Of a stretch of DNA of 64,000 nt, positions 19,301-26,244 are shown piece after piece. Positions within the stretch are counted from its first letter, which is position 1. Each line of letters starts with the position of its first letter. The DNA comes from Flavobacterium hungaricum (lineage in GTDB: Bacteria; Bacteroidota; Bacteroidia; Flavobacteriales; Flavobacteriaceae): positions 62,001 through 126,000 of the forward strand of contig NZ_PRDM01000001.1 in assembly GCF_015182285.1 (NCBI RefSeq), written 5' to 3'. The position numbers were made by a program, and so were the translations under genes. The notes below the pieces were generated by a model that did no database searches, was not told the origin of the DNA, and saw only the letters and a program-made list of their open reading frames with translations.

Positions 19301-20167
19301 ATCTTTATAGGTAAGTGTATTAGAAGTTTGAAAATGAATTGTTTTAGAAAATTTTTCCCTCGCATTTTCAATCGGTCTAAAACTATCCACTTTTAAAAAA
19401 GCAGTGCTTTTGATGATTTCCTGTGTAACAATTCCGGCAGCACTTTCTTTATAGATAGTAATCGATTGATTACCAGACAGCTCTTTTTGATCGAAAACGA
19501 GTTCAAATTCGGGCTGGTTCACATTAACAGAAATTCCGTTAACAGTAAGTGATTTAAGCTGTGAAGAAAAATTGGTTCCTTTTATATAAAATTTATGATC
19601 CGACTGCAGCAATGTATAGCTGCGTAAAAGCGCCGCTGGTTTGTATACAATTTGTACATTTTTAATCTTATAAGCATTAGAAACTCCTTCTGGCGCTGTA
19701 AACAACAATACGTTATCGCCTTGTCTTAAAGACTGCTCAGAAAGAAGTTCTGACTGTGAAGTCCAATTTTTATTAGGAGATAAAAACTGTCCCCCGATAC
19801 TGGCCTGATTGTTTAAACTTCGCGAAATAGAAGCCGCTTGGTCATAACCATATAATTCGTATTCCAGATAAGCATTCTCGTAGGCTGATGGAAGTTCGTT
19901 TACCGACAGATGAAAAACGTTATCATACGCTTCGTCTGTGTCATTTTCGTCCTTAATTCCGATAAAACCTTCTTTGATATCGGCAGTAAAAACTTTGGTT
20001 GTTTTTACGGTTTTCGAAGCCGTTTGAGCCGGTTCAGAAACTGTAGTTTCTTTGCGGTCTTCTAAAAAAGCATTCGAAAGTTTAGCCGCCAGATCAGGGT
20101 TTTTAAAATTGATGGCAAACAGAAATGAACTTATTAAAAGTACAAGAATTATAATTTTATTTTTCAT
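10301..20167 (-). CDS. Giant secreted SpvB/TcdB-like Rhs (YD-repeat) protein with variable tail
   Basis: This 3288-residue protein has a signal peptide (about 1-21) and a ZU5-like beta domain (about 270-410). An SpvB-type domain starts near 440 (NGRGTMSTGFS). Six FG-GAP/VCBS calcium loops (DLDGDGLPD type) lie near 815, 896, 1546, 1655, 1730 and 1813, mixed with TcdB-like regions. Rhs/YD repeats (YDGLGR, YDEVGR, YDWLGR) run from about 2080 to 2750, followed by a Pro-rich stretch (2860-2940) and the Rhs core (HPDHLGS near 2950, then SVDPLAE, NPLNLIDPSG to about 3050). The last ~237 residues are unlike the core and hold SHG (near 3128) and TACS (near 3170), as in clan CD cysteine peptidases. Rhs shells enclose and release such tails. 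It has no T9SS sorting domain of its own. The T9SS-type protein upstream and the lipoprotein downstream complete the operon. Confidence 0.9.
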   Translation of the reverse strand: MKNKIIILVLLISSFLFAINFKNPDLAAKLSNAFLEDRKETTVSEPAQTASKTVKTTKVFTADIKEGFIGIKDENDTDEAYDNVFHLSVNELPSAYENAYLEYELYGYDQAASISRSLNNQASIGGQFLSPNKNWTSQSELLSEQSLRQGDNVLLFTAPEGVSNAYKIKNVQIVYKPAALLRSYTLLQSDHKFYIKGTNFSSQLKSLTVNGISVNVNQPEFELVFDQKELSGNQSITIYKESAAGIVTQEIIKSTAFLKVDSFRPIENAREKFSKTIHFQTSNTLTYKDFNAVFPAGALQSDVNVSVSGLRKIDIAPLNAAMVNVTALNAGFRLLPHGTIFEKAVTLSLPFDKKAIPEGYTEKDINVFYFDENKRLWQEVTKDSIDLKAGIIQAKTTHFTDFIAGIIKMPESPETSGYTPTSIKDLKAASPLVGIQSIAPPSANGRGTMSTGFSIVIPNGRGGMQPSLNLQYDSDGVHSWAGTGWDISAPSVNIETRWGAPRYDATNETESYAIAGEALIPNSHRAEWIGRTKDKQFYPRREGAFQQIIRKGDSPKNYYWVVKDKSGVASYYGGNESGLNTNTVLQDASGNIGHWVLCLQKDLKGNTVSYEYDKKDGELYLKKVYYTGFGSQKGNYNVTFVKNADLGEANRPDVQVSARLGFKQINNQLLRKIEVRYKDEMIRSYELQYKEGAFKKTLLKSISEYDSESKLFYTNTLDYFDDVRDSSGKYNPFGPEQAWDVPNDNLKNSSIPSFSDVLFSGKHSLVSSTEGTTEGISYRLGIGLATNAGSLKGFTVGGHGGNSWGKSDTAAMLEDLDGDGLPDKVFKNKNGVYYRKNLAGSGQLGFGELQEINISDVGFSKSTSFNWGVDLNLKYGNIGYDQQRSTNKTKAYFMDFNGDGLIDFVRNGQVYYNRLENGVPTFKSSSTGTPSPVFGGGDINIPGYTTISQEEIEKQNPLHDVVRMWEAPVKGIVSISHQYQLVEESTPEGIKARAEYVNNAGIDKADGVHLYFQKGTQLIWNEVIGASDYAIKTKQNNAVSVEKGERLYFRVSAVKDGNFDTVNWDPIITYSQVKQFDRDLNGNIVQSDFTIPAALKDANLYSLASYQASSDFFSSSLAAKTIPASGNVVLKGILNKPVTSDHIRLVITKSYLDQTSPSVIVYEKTFLANDVAAFDLASVTLPVFEAETQISLALETATNINWQSISFAPKVTVPAYPGGEAEEAAMEVSHLLYNKREGNYNIPGVSATVSGKVKLNILPADLILATPFQYPGNINNYNGDVIISAKQNNVLLARNRYQITAGTLVLVNNAFDNAVVYPDAVLGAPIQLEMTVSNAQSITIIKNYPKANALNIQVQVTDLKDLTDLTDDVIYTKAADDFAIYSLLNSDERTLGLYHRQWGGFVINGTLASNTIDQTKLKQSDAYNNEPDLNNTDPENYDGKGYEMADNYFVSLNPSYTKYKWEGLEEGIYIKGQTIGTSRLGEDDIADYTDFSLPNLQGGSTSALDMISESKSKSISAGASTGFANMGYSKSIDGDSYVTQTMSDFNGDRFPDYIRGGNVQLTAPVGKVSDQIVNIGDNFSHATTTSEGPNFGGSYSHGTAKSGLGMTVGKVAAQREASRSCADEEAEKAKDQISVSASQGKGTDRSRLIHSDINGDGLPDKVTDNGDVMLNTGYGFVSGGNWNLGSLNKGFSTDWSAGLGFSIKQGSISGGANYARSESDVDESFMDINGDGLADKISYQGNTMKVAFNLGDSFDTPIVYPKFSEMNLNKGVSYGMNANFSFDITVWLLRITPTVGGSKGWSTSRSEGTYMDIDGDGNLDYIVSTDDNHLTAQLSNIKRTNKLKSVTNGAGNSYVVDYELTKPSYENPSAKWVLQSVDVFDGHKGDGIDHSIAKFRYEDGFHDRREREFYGFGKVIQEQIDAADNSVFTTTVQEFYNQDYFRKNLLKHSYTLDKNGKMRQETENEYSFVDVKTQASVPVSDLNLPSCDDKRIFVGLIHANQKVYEGGSEYLETNTFNTYDANGNITQYEDLGNGTADDKVTAKITYHESTTPYYGGIPKQLEVYTTDGLRRKRATTINTTTAEVTQIKNYAAADKIAITDIAYDTYGNLEKITGPTNHKAQRMTLEYTFDTENHQYMTEIKDAFGYQNKMEYDYRYGVPLKTTDRNDQSMIYTLDAKGRPATIKAPYEIASGKAYTIAYEYFPEAKVPYAKTKNYDPELDKDIETFTYTDGLGRALQVKKTASLFTQSGSADQEAHIISGKIIYDGLGRQITSYYPTTSTTLDNNFSTAVSTVTPTKTEYDEVGRAVKVTLPDGSTNTTVFAIEDYEGISVLRTTQTDALNKTSETFTDATGQNLASMQNDLTTKFETNALGEMIKVTDAMDHITKSSYDWLGRRVEFTHPDAGTTTMQYDLAGNLTTRVTQDIKNTVPNGGAIEYVYNYNRLESIKYPKNPQNNVQYNYGKADGTAARRGRLWFVQDASGGQEFFYGKLGEVEKEIRTLRITPTDVQTYISQYEYDTWNRIQKMTYPDGEVVEYTYNRAGNLQSMQGKKESHTYDYIKQLSYDEFEQRKYLKYGNDTETNYTYDPVMRRLQQLQVKSGARQVMNNSYGYDLVGNVLNIKNTAPIVNNTLGGTSSHEYQYDDFYRLKSAKASYQGEFTKASYELNMSYNKMHNITKKDLVHTVNNEQKGYVLEYNYDNELHPNAPNKIAEAGKTQPREYVYDGNGNPTSYTEDKNFRKMTWDEENRLMGINDNGRIHQYTYDAGGERVIKSSGDSQNVAINGETAATIVHTDDYTGYVSPYFVISKGKFTKHYFEGAGRIVSKLGNGAFAQPLKITAGGVNYTKLTAEQQKAMDAYVKSLGLPPGPPTQQGIYATPEFTGDPYPSEVIKPVEENQEPPEGWPRNPIFNAPGDVPGPPVQFGPPVEPTTVKGGEGFTGTGMPENDIFYFHPDHLGSTSYITNKNGSISQHVEYIAFGEVLFEEHSSSFSSPYLFNGKELDRETNLSYYGARYLDMKTSLWLSVDPLAEEFLHHSPYNYCFNNPLNLIDPSGMGPEDPKNDPPTKGKLTGSPNLLIFTMDAQGINEQKMNETSGKYDWIAVSSPEEAERALKKAYGDKTSFITNLAWRSHGSTAGAELSSNGAGPIGDPAKNSSLKYIKSLLTDNANVMFTACSLVAGSLQPKDRNYPSGKAYGENFSSFFVGNSNRKLFLNYTNSSATSNHYYNDFRFDLKLNEQKRTGFLCFTKNGTLPAFYNLKVNSAGGMSIKYSRPNNRFGDVPETKKIFRPLKN

Positions 20168-20181
20168 ACTATGCTGTTAAT

Positions 20182-20198
20182 CGATTTTGGGAAAATCG
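20182..20198 (-). other. Small hairpin before the Rhs start
   Basis: CGATTTTGGGAAAATCG forms a 7-bp stem with a 3-base loop, 15 bases upstream of the Rhs start codon and after the stop of the T9SS-sorted gene. No T-run follows directly. It could shape the level of Rhs translation or protect an mRNA end inside the operon. Confidence 0.4.
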
Positions 20199-20227
20199 TT
20201 CGTAATATTTTTAATTAATGTGATGTT

Positions 20228-22192
20228 TTATTTCACAATAACTTTAAAAGTTTTAGTTCCGAAATCGGACTTTACTGTAACCAGATACATTCCAGATGAA
20301 GCTTTTATAACATCATCGTAGAGATAGTTTTCGATCTGCGTCAGCTCTTTTTGTTTGACTAAGGCACCGCTTGGAGAATAGACTGTTACGGTCGCATTTG
20401 TTTTTTTTGCAAACTGCATTGCAATGGTATAATGACCGTCCACAGTTGGATTTGGATATAAAATCAAAACACTTGGATCCAGATTTTCTTTTCCGTCTGT
20501 GGTAACGGCAATTTTGCTGGAGGTTTTACAGCCTTCTTCACTTAGCAGACGCAGTTCGTAAGTACCAGACTGATCGATCAGGATTTTAGGATTGTTGTCG
20601 ATAAAATTTCCTTCGTAATACCATTGGTATTCGTAATGTCCGGCTGGCAGATCTTTACTGGCATCGAGAGTTAAGGCATTTCCGTTTGTTAATTGGTATT
20701 CTGGTTTTAGATTGGGGAAAGTACCGTGTTTGTCGGCAACAAAAACCGTTTCAGAGTATAGATTACCCTTGTTGTCTCTTACGATATAATCATAATTTCC
20801 AGACGAAAGTGTTAAACCCGAATTGCTCTTTGCCGATTGATTCCATTGCTTTACAACAGCTTCCGTTCCCTCTTTTTTTACTGTTACTGTAAAAGGACTT
20901 TCACCGCCTTCAATCGTATAATTTAATTCTCCAGATGCACCAGTGCTGCAATCCGCCTGCGTAATCCAGACACGGCTGAACATTTGAGGAGCCGTTTTAA
21001 TGGTGAATTTTGCCGTTCCCTGCTTTTGAGAATCCCAATTAAAATCTTTTAAAACCAATTTTTCTTTGCTTGAAGTACTGGCTAATTTTATGTATTCTGA
21101 GCTGGTTTCGTCAAAAGTCCCTTTGCCAGAATAATCAATCAACAGCCAGTAATAACTGTCGGGCGGGAGTGTGCCTTTTATAAATTTAGGGTCAAAGATC
21201 CAGTCTAAGCTTAAATCTTTAGAACTGGCAAAATCCAGCTGCCATTGTCGGTCAATACCAACAGGTTCGCCTTGTTCTTGTTTTTTGATTAAAAGATTCT
21301 TTCCGTTATCGCTCCAAAAAACAAAATAATTGTCAGGAATCGTATTGGTTTTGCTTTTAAGTTCAAAAGTCAGTAAACCAGAATCAATCATGTTGCTGCT
21401 TTTTTGTTGCAGCAAACCGCTTGCGTCATCACGGCCTACGGCTGTAATACAAGATGTAAAGGCTTTATGCTTTTCTGCATCCCAAATAGTTTCACCTTTA
21501 CTGTTTACATAGTTTTTATTCTCAAACGGAGAAAGTGAAATACCGTATTTAATGGCTAAATAACTGGCTGCTTTCTGAGTTTCTAAACCCGATAAAACCC
21601 TGTTGTAAACCAAAATTTCGCTGATGCTGCCGCCAAATTCGACCGGTGGTAATTTCTCGGATTTTGTTTTTTGACCAATCGTTAAAGAAGAAGCTTTTGC
21701 AATGCTGTCGGTAATATTCTGCTGAAAAAAATGAAGATTTGCTTTGTGCGGTTTGATTTTTTCCTGATACGATTGGTAAGAGTATCTTTTAAGATCAACC
21801 AAACGTTTGTTTGTGGCAGCAGAAAGTGTTTTTTGAGGATCGTTAATAGTCCATAAAAACTGTTCTTTCAAACTGTCATTTACTTTATAAACCATAAACA
21901 AAGTCTGACGTCTTTTGCTGTCTATTCCCAGAGGCAGAATCAAAGAATCCTGAGCGGTATCAAAAACAATACTCGGATTAAAATTAAATGCTGCTCCTTT
22001 GTGTTTTTTGGCAGAGATTTTTCCTTGCTGCGCTGTCAGGCTTTCCCAGTAATAACTTTCACCGTTATTTTTTGATTTAATCCAAAAATACGGATCTGAG
22101 ACTGCGCCCGGCACTGCTTTTTGCTGCGGAAAAATCAAATTACAAGTCAATAACGATATAAAAATTGATGCAGAAAAAACCTTTTTATACAT
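20228..22192 (-). CDS. T9SS type A-sorted surface protein
   Basis: The 654-residue protein has a signal peptide (ending near FPQQ). Its N-terminal half has laminin-G/DUF8202-like features: ISEILVYNRVLSGLE followed by KYGISLS, WDAEKHKAF and AVGRDDASGL. This combination is common in Bacteroidota surface proteins. Ig-like or PKD-like regions follow, and a type A T9SS C-terminal domain covers roughly residues 578-654 (LYPNPTVDGHYTI ... SSGMYLVTVKSDFG). It should cross the outer membrane through T9SS and be attached or released. It lies between two beta-barrel genes and the Rhs gene (60-base gap to Rhs), so it may help display the Rhs protein; that part is inference. Confidence 0.8.
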   Translation of the reverse strand: MYKKVFSASIFISLLTCNLIFPQQKAVPGAVSDPYFWIKSKNNGESYYWESLTAQQGKISAKKHKGAAFNFNPSIVFDTAQDSLILPLGIDSKRRQTLFMVYKVNDSLKEQFLWTINDPQKTLSAATNKRLVDLKRYSYQSYQEKIKPHKANLHFFQQNITDSIAKASSLTIGQKTKSEKLPPVEFGGSISEILVYNRVLSGLETQKAASYLAIKYGISLSPFENKNYVNSKGETIWDAEKHKAFTSCITAVGRDDASGLLQQKSSNMIDSGLLTFELKSKTNTIPDNYFVFWSDNGKNLLIKKQEQGEPVGIDRQWQLDFASSKDLSLDWIFDPKFIKGTLPPDSYYWLLIDYSGKGTFDETSSEYIKLASTSSKEKLVLKDFNWDSQKQGTAKFTIKTAPQMFSRVWITQADCSTGASGELNYTIEGGESPFTVTVKKEGTEAVVKQWNQSAKSNSGLTLSSGNYDYIVRDNKGNLYSETVFVADKHGTFPNLKPEYQLTNGNALTLDASKDLPAGHYEYQWYYEGNFIDNNPKILIDQSGTYELRLLSEEGCKTSSKIAVTTDGKENLDPSVLILYPNPTVDGHYTIAMQFAKKTNATVTVYSPSGALVKQKELTQIENYLYDDVIKASSGMYLVTVKSDFGTKTFKVIVK

Positions 22193-22212
22193 AATAGAAT
22201 GTTTTTAATTGT

Positions 22213-22944
22213 CTAAAAATTAGCCAAATCGTCAAAATCAAAAGAATATCCAATAATCAATGAAATGCTGTTGATTTTGTTTTTGTTTTCGCTGTAGCGA
22301 TGTCCGTTTTCTTCTGTAGTTAAAGCGTCTGTTAATCCTAATGAATATCGGGCTCCAATGGTTAATTTAGATTCAAACTCGTATCCAATCGAGAAAATTC
22401 CAGAGAAGTAATTTTTACCCGTAAAAGATTCTTTCAATACTTTCTGAACATTCGCATCGGGTTCAAAATAAACACCAGAATCTCCAAATATTTGTTGAGC
22501 ATTAGAAGTATATTTGATATTATCGGCTGCGATATTAAAACTGATATGCGGGCCAAAACCTACGTATAATCCTTCGACTGGATAATATTTAAACTGTGCG
22601 CCAACATTAATATAGCTGTAGCCAAAAGTAATTTTGTATTTCAATCCTTTTGCGTCTTCATAATTCACGTCGGTGCCTTGACCAGAGTAGGATATTTCAG
22701 TTTGTATGGCCACTTTAGCGTACGGATATTTCCAGTTGATAAAAACACCGCCTGTACCTCCAAATTTTCCTTCTTCTTTTAAAGTAAAATTATCATAGAG
22801 ACCTTTTACAATTAATGCGTCTGGGATATTTGACATTTTTGAATAAATACCGCCCCCAAAAAGACCGTATGTGATTTCTCTGTCGCCTTGTGCCAAAATA
22901 GATTTTGTGCTTACTAATAATAGAAGCAGAATAATTTTTTTCAT
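22213..22944 (-). CDS. Outer-membrane beta-barrel protein
   Basis: I chose the ATG at 22944 because it opens a standard signal peptide (MKKIILLLLLVSTKSILAQ); an in-frame ATG at 22965 overlaps the previous gene. The mature protein of about 225 residues has alternating amphipathic strands with Gly/Tyr turns (ITYGLFGGGIY, YSYINVGAQFKYYP, LTIGARYSLGL) and ends in aromatic residues. This matches the OMP_b-brl / PorT-like family. It is about 30-40% similar by eye to the next gene upstream (23660-22959), a tandem paralogue. It is the second gene of the Rhs operon. Confidence 0.75.
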   Translation of the reverse strand: MKKIILLLLLVSTKSILAQGDREITYGLFGGGIYSKMSNIPDALIVKGLYDNFTLKEEGKFGGTGGVFINWKYPYAKVAIQTEISYSGQGTDVNYEDAKGLKYKITFGYSYINVGAQFKYYPVEGLYVGFGPHISFNIAADNIKYTSNAQQIFGDSGVYFEPDANVQKVLKESFTGKNYFSGIFSIGYEFESKLTIGARYSLGLTDALTTEENGHRYSENKNKINSISLIIGYSFDFDDLANF

Positions 22945-22958
22945 ATTTTTTATTAGAA

Positions 22959-23660
22959 TTACCATTGATGAAAACTGTAGCCTATAGAAAAACTAACCAC
23001 ACTGGTTTTGTTTTGATTTTCTATAAACTGAAAAGAAGAAGCATTGCTTTTGACAACATCTTTGACTCCTAAATAATAACGAAGGTCAAAATGAATGCTT
23101 TCCTGTAACTCGTAACCTACAGCAAAACATAAAGAGAAATCGTCTGCGCCGTCAAGACCGTCCTTGTAGAACTGTCTCGTAGCAACATCATACATTCCGT
23201 TTGCTTCGTTAGATTTATAAGTAATATTGTTAGGCGATAAGCTTATTCCATAAAAAGCGCCAAAACCTAAATTAAGACCTTGATACGGATATACTTTGTA
23301 AAGTGCTCCAATTTGCAGATAAGAGTAGTGGAGCCCCAATTCAAATTCTTTGCCCAAAGCATCTTTATAGGTTACTTTTTCGCCAGACTGTCTAAATAAA
23401 AGTTCGGGCTGAATAGCAACACGGGTATCGTAAAGTTTGAAATTAAGAAAAAAACCGCCTTCTAATCCATAGGCACCTTTACTTTGCATGACACTATTGT
23501 CAAAAGTATTGTCTCTTCCTTTGATGCTTTCAGGAAGATTACTGATGGTCGAATGTAAACCGCCGAATTTTAATCCGTAGGTTATATTGGATTCATACTG
23601 AGCGTGTAAAACGGTATTAAAAAAACAAAAAAAGAGTAATAAACGTAAAGTTATTTTCAT
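22959..23660 (-). CDS. Outer-membrane beta-barrel protein, paralogue of the next gene
   Basis: The 233-residue protein has a signal peptide of about 21 residues (ending VLHAQ). A strand pattern shared with the 22213-22944 product follows: ITYGLKFGGLHS, LHYSYLQIGALYKVYP, FDLRYYLGVKDV. It is predicted to be an 8-stranded outer-membrane barrel. It is the first gene of the five-gene operon that leads to the Rhs gene, and a perfect-arm palindrome lies 85-100 bases upstream of its start. Paired barrel genes before a large surface protein suggest a role in export or anchoring, which is not proven. Confidence 0.75.
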   Translation of the reverse strand: MKITLRLLLFFCFFNTVLHAQYESNITYGLKFGGLHSTISNLPESIKGRDNTFDNSVMQSKGAYGLEGGFFLNFKLYDTRVAIQPELLFRQSGEKVTYKDALGKEFELGLHYSYLQIGALYKVYPYQGLNLGFGAFYGISLSPNNITYKSNEANGMYDVATRQFYKDGLDGADDFSLCFAVGYELQESIHFDLRYYLGVKDVVKSNASSFQFIENQNKTSVVSFSIGYSFHQW

Positions 23661-23711
23661 GCAGTAAATTTTCTGCGAATATATGTATTAATTTCAGGTT
23701 AAGTCTGAGGG

Positions 23712-23729
23712 CAAGGGCTGAAACCCTTG
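23712..23729. repeat. Short REP-like hairpin
   Basis: CAAGGGCTGAAACCCTTG is a 6-bp perfect stem with a 6-base loop. It stands alone between the promoter-side palindrome at 23745 and the first gene of the Rhs operon. Similar GGGCTGAAACCC hairpins occur as dispersed extragenic elements in many bacteria. Only this copy was noticed here. Confidence 0.4.
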
Positions 23730-23744
23730 ATAATACAAGTAATT

Positions 23745-23760
23745 TACCTGATTTCAGGTA
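23745..23760. promoter_or_regulatory. 16-bp palindrome upstream of the Rhs operon
   Basis: TACCTGATTTCAGGTA has perfect 7-bp arms around a 2-base centre. The same arms occur at 25892-25907. It lies 85-100 bases upstream of the first gene of the Rhs operon and just after the 3' end of the convergent-side gene at 23781, so it is a plausible dimeric-regulator operator. Confidence 0.55.
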
Positions 23761-23780
23761 TAATAAAAATAAGCTATTTC

Positions 23781-24194
23781 TTAATCCTGAATATGTTCAA
23801 TGACTTTTATTTTAATGACATCGAGACCTCCATATTTTGCGGCATCTTCTTTTGTCCATACATATTCTTGTTTTTTGGGTCTTTTTTCAAAATTCCAATC
23901 GATAAGCTCTTTTACATATACATAAAGAGAAACTATTTTTCTTCCCTTTTCGGAGCGTCTCAATTCTTCGACAGTTATAAATCGAAAAGAAAAGTAGGAA
24001 GGATAATCGCGTGTCCCCATTACAAATTTCAACTCTGGTTTTATTTGCTTAAGAAGACTGTCCATCGGTTTATGGAGAAACTGCTGTTCGTTTATTTTCA
24101 GTTTCATTGCGTCGTCAGGAGTCTGAACCATTTGCTGGGCTTTACAATTGATTGTAAATAGGATAAGAGAAAATATAAAAAATGTATATTTCAT
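23781..24194 (-). CDS. Hypothetical exported protein
   Basis: The ATG at 24194 opens a good signal peptide (MKYTFFIFSLILF, then TINCKAQQ), so I preferred it to an upstream TTG at 24212. The mature part of about 118 residues has no recognised domain; it contains a Lys/Arg-rich middle and a C-terminal GGLDVIKIKVIEHI. The Cys at residue 17 could be lipid-modified, although the site is not a clean lipobox. It lies upstream of the Rhs operon on the same strand, with about 120 bases between them. Confidence 0.55.
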   Translation of the reverse strand: MKYTFFIFSLILFTINCKAQQMVQTPDDAMKLKINEQQFLHKPMDSLLKQIKPELKFVMGTRDYPSYFSFRFITVEELRRSEKGRKIVSLYVYVKELIDWNFEKRPKKQEYVWTKEDAAKYGGLDVIKIKVIEHIQD

Positions 24195-24758
24195 AATTAA
24201 ATTTAATTCCAAGAATATATTTTAAAGTCAATAGAAAAATTGAAACGTTTTGATCTATCAGTTTTATTTAAAATTCAAAAATAGAAAAATATTCTTACGT
24301 TAAAAATCATTTAACATCTTTAGAGTCAATTTTAATCAGGCTGTGATTTAGTCGAATTTTTATGAAATATAGATACTTACGATTATAGTATTTTATTTTA
24401 ATGAATTGTACCATGATTGAGAAAGATCCATTTTATAGAAAAGACAAAATATACAAATAGTACTTTTTTTTGGATTGTATTGGTTGTTGTTTTTTGGTTT
24501 TATAATGGGAAGATCAAAAAGGAATTTTAGGATTTGATTTTTTGAAATTGAAAAAATCATCTTTCCAGCAAGGAGTAATTATAAAATGAATGTGATATGA
24601 GATGTTTTTGAAGTCTACAAATCATTAAAAAAAGGTTATTAAAGGCTAAAAAGAACAAATCCGTAGATTTACGTGCTGTTTTTTTGTGGTATCTTTTTAT
24701 TTTTGTGCCTGTATATAAGCCCAAAAGCTTGATTTAATTTTTATCCTCCAAAAACTGC
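24195..24758. other. Gene-free A/T-rich gap
   Basis: About 560 bases with no supported gene. Near the AraC start, TATTTTTG at 24698-24705 fits the Bacteroidota -7 consensus TAnnTTTG, 53 bases before the TTG start. No matching -33 box at the right distance was found. Nothing else stands out. Confidence 0.5.
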
Positions 24759-25832
24759 TTGAATTTGATTACCATAGATAACTGGCCTAAACACATTCAG
24801 AAATATCTTTTTTTACTAAAAGACGGTTTCTTTCAATTCCCTTATTTATTCAATTCCCCGAAAATAATGCTGGAAAGTTTATTGAAACTTCCTATTACAA
24901 AACATTTTCCTGCAAAAAGCCTTGTTACTTTTACAACTCCCTTATGTGATGCCAAGATGTATTACAAAGAATTTGAAGAGGGGTTCTGGCTCATTACGTT
25001 CTACATGAACCTGAAAGAAAATATAATGGCATTGTCCGGTTACGATAAGAATAAATACAGTGAGTATTACCTTTTGACTTTTTCGGTTTTTGAATATCAA
25101 TTTCCATTAAAAGACGGCAATACCCTGCCGTTGTTAAGCACTTGCTGGACTATAAGCAAGCCTAATACTGAAATTTCGAGTTATTTTTATAAAGAAGCAA
25201 ATGGAAAATTTTTCAGCATAGCAATTACAAAAAAGTGGGCAAAAGATAATTTTTCTTCAAAAAAGTTTAAAGAACGTAAAACGATTCTGAATTTTCTTAA
25301 CGGCCAGCGCGGCTCTTATACCTGGCTTGATATTTCGCCTAAAGCGCATGAAATTGGCGAAGAGATTTCTCGAATTTTAGAAAGCGAAACCAATTCAGAT
25401 GCCGATAATTTAAAACTGCAGAAAAAGTCAATGAAACTTATTACGGAGTTTTTTGATAATGCCTTTGTAGACAGCCGTTTTACAGATAATATTTCGCTGA
25501 CCAATCTGGATTATCTGAATGTTTCTAAAGCAGAAAAAATCATCTTGCAGCATTTGCATCTTCCGTTTATTGGGATCGAGCATATAGCCAAAGAAGTTAA
25601 TACGTCTCCTACAAAATTAAAGTCCAATTTTAAAGCCGTTTTTGGCTTTTCTATGCTGCAGTATCATAAAGAGAAAAATTTGGTTCTGGCCATGCAGCTC
25701 ATCTTAAAATCAGATTTTCACATTCAGGAAATTGCAGTAATTACCGGACACGATTCGGCAGGAAGATTTGCTTCAAGTTTCAAAAAAAGATTTGGGAAGC
25801 TGCCCTCTGAAGTGCGTCTTTTTGAAGTGTAA
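24759..25832 (+). CDS. AraC-family transcriptional regulator
   Basis: The 357-residue protein has an AraC-type double helix-turn-helix in its last ~100 residues (IEHIAKEVNTSPTKLKSNFK, then IQEIAVITGHDSAGRFASSF and KRFGKLPSEVR). The first ~250 residues form an unrecognised sensor region. The start used here is a TTG; the first in-frame ATG would remove 36 residues, so the N-terminus is uncertain. It sits between the Rhs operon and the adhesin operon and reads toward the adhesin. It is a natural candidate regulator for one or both, but no direct evidence links it to the palindromes on either side. Confidence 0.85.
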   Translation: MNLITIDNWPKHIQKYLFLLKDGFFQFPYLFNSPKIMLESLLKLPITKHFPAKSLVTFTTPLCDAKMYYKEFEEGFWLITFYMNLKENIMALSGYDKNKYSEYYLLTFSVFEYQFPLKDGNTLPLLSTCWTISKPNTEISSYFYKEANGKFFSIAITKKWAKDNFSSKKFKERKTILNFLNGQRGSYTWLDISPKAHEIGEEISRILESETNSDADNLKLQKKSMKLITEFFDNAFVDSRFTDNISLTNLDYLNVSKAEKIILQHLHLPFIGIEHIAKEVNTSPTKLKSNFKAVFGFSMLQYHKEKNLVLAMQLILKSDFHIQEIAVITGHDSAGRFASSFKKRFGKLPSEVRLFEV

Positions 25833-26214
25833 AAATTACTTTTTTGCATAAAATAAAACAATTACGACTATTTTAATTTTTTAGAATTATATACCTGATA
25901 TCAGGTAATTATTTTATTTACAGTTTTTTATAAATGCTTAATTATCAGTTTGTATAAAATTTTTCTTTCAATCCTGCAGCCTCCGAAATATGTCCGAATT
26001 GACTATTGACAGCTGTATTTTTACTATACATTTGGCGACGAAAAGAAATCATTAACATTTTCAGAATCAGTAATTCTGTTTGTTAATTCTTAATCTCTTG
26101 CTGGTTTTTCAGCTGCTATAAATTTTTACTTAAATGTTTATGCCAGATCCAAAAATAGGATCTGAGCGTACAGGACTTGTTATGCTTATTTTGAATTTTA
26201 AATTGTTTTAATAT
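25833..26214. other. Gap before the adhesin operon
   Basis: About 380 bases without a gene, A/T-rich. Apart from the palindrome at 25892-25907, no clear promoter pair or terminator was identified. The promoter of the adhesin operon should lie here. Confidence 0.5.
25892..25907. promoter_or_regulatory. 16-bp palindrome upstream of the adhesin operon
   Basis: TACCTGATATCAGGTA is a perfect 16-bp palindrome. It shares all 14 arm positions with the site at 23745-23760. It lies 60 bases after the AraC gene and about 310-350 bases before the first adhesin-operon gene. Confidence 0.55.
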
Positions 26215-26244
26215 ATGGGGAACTTTACTTATTTGAAAATTTTA

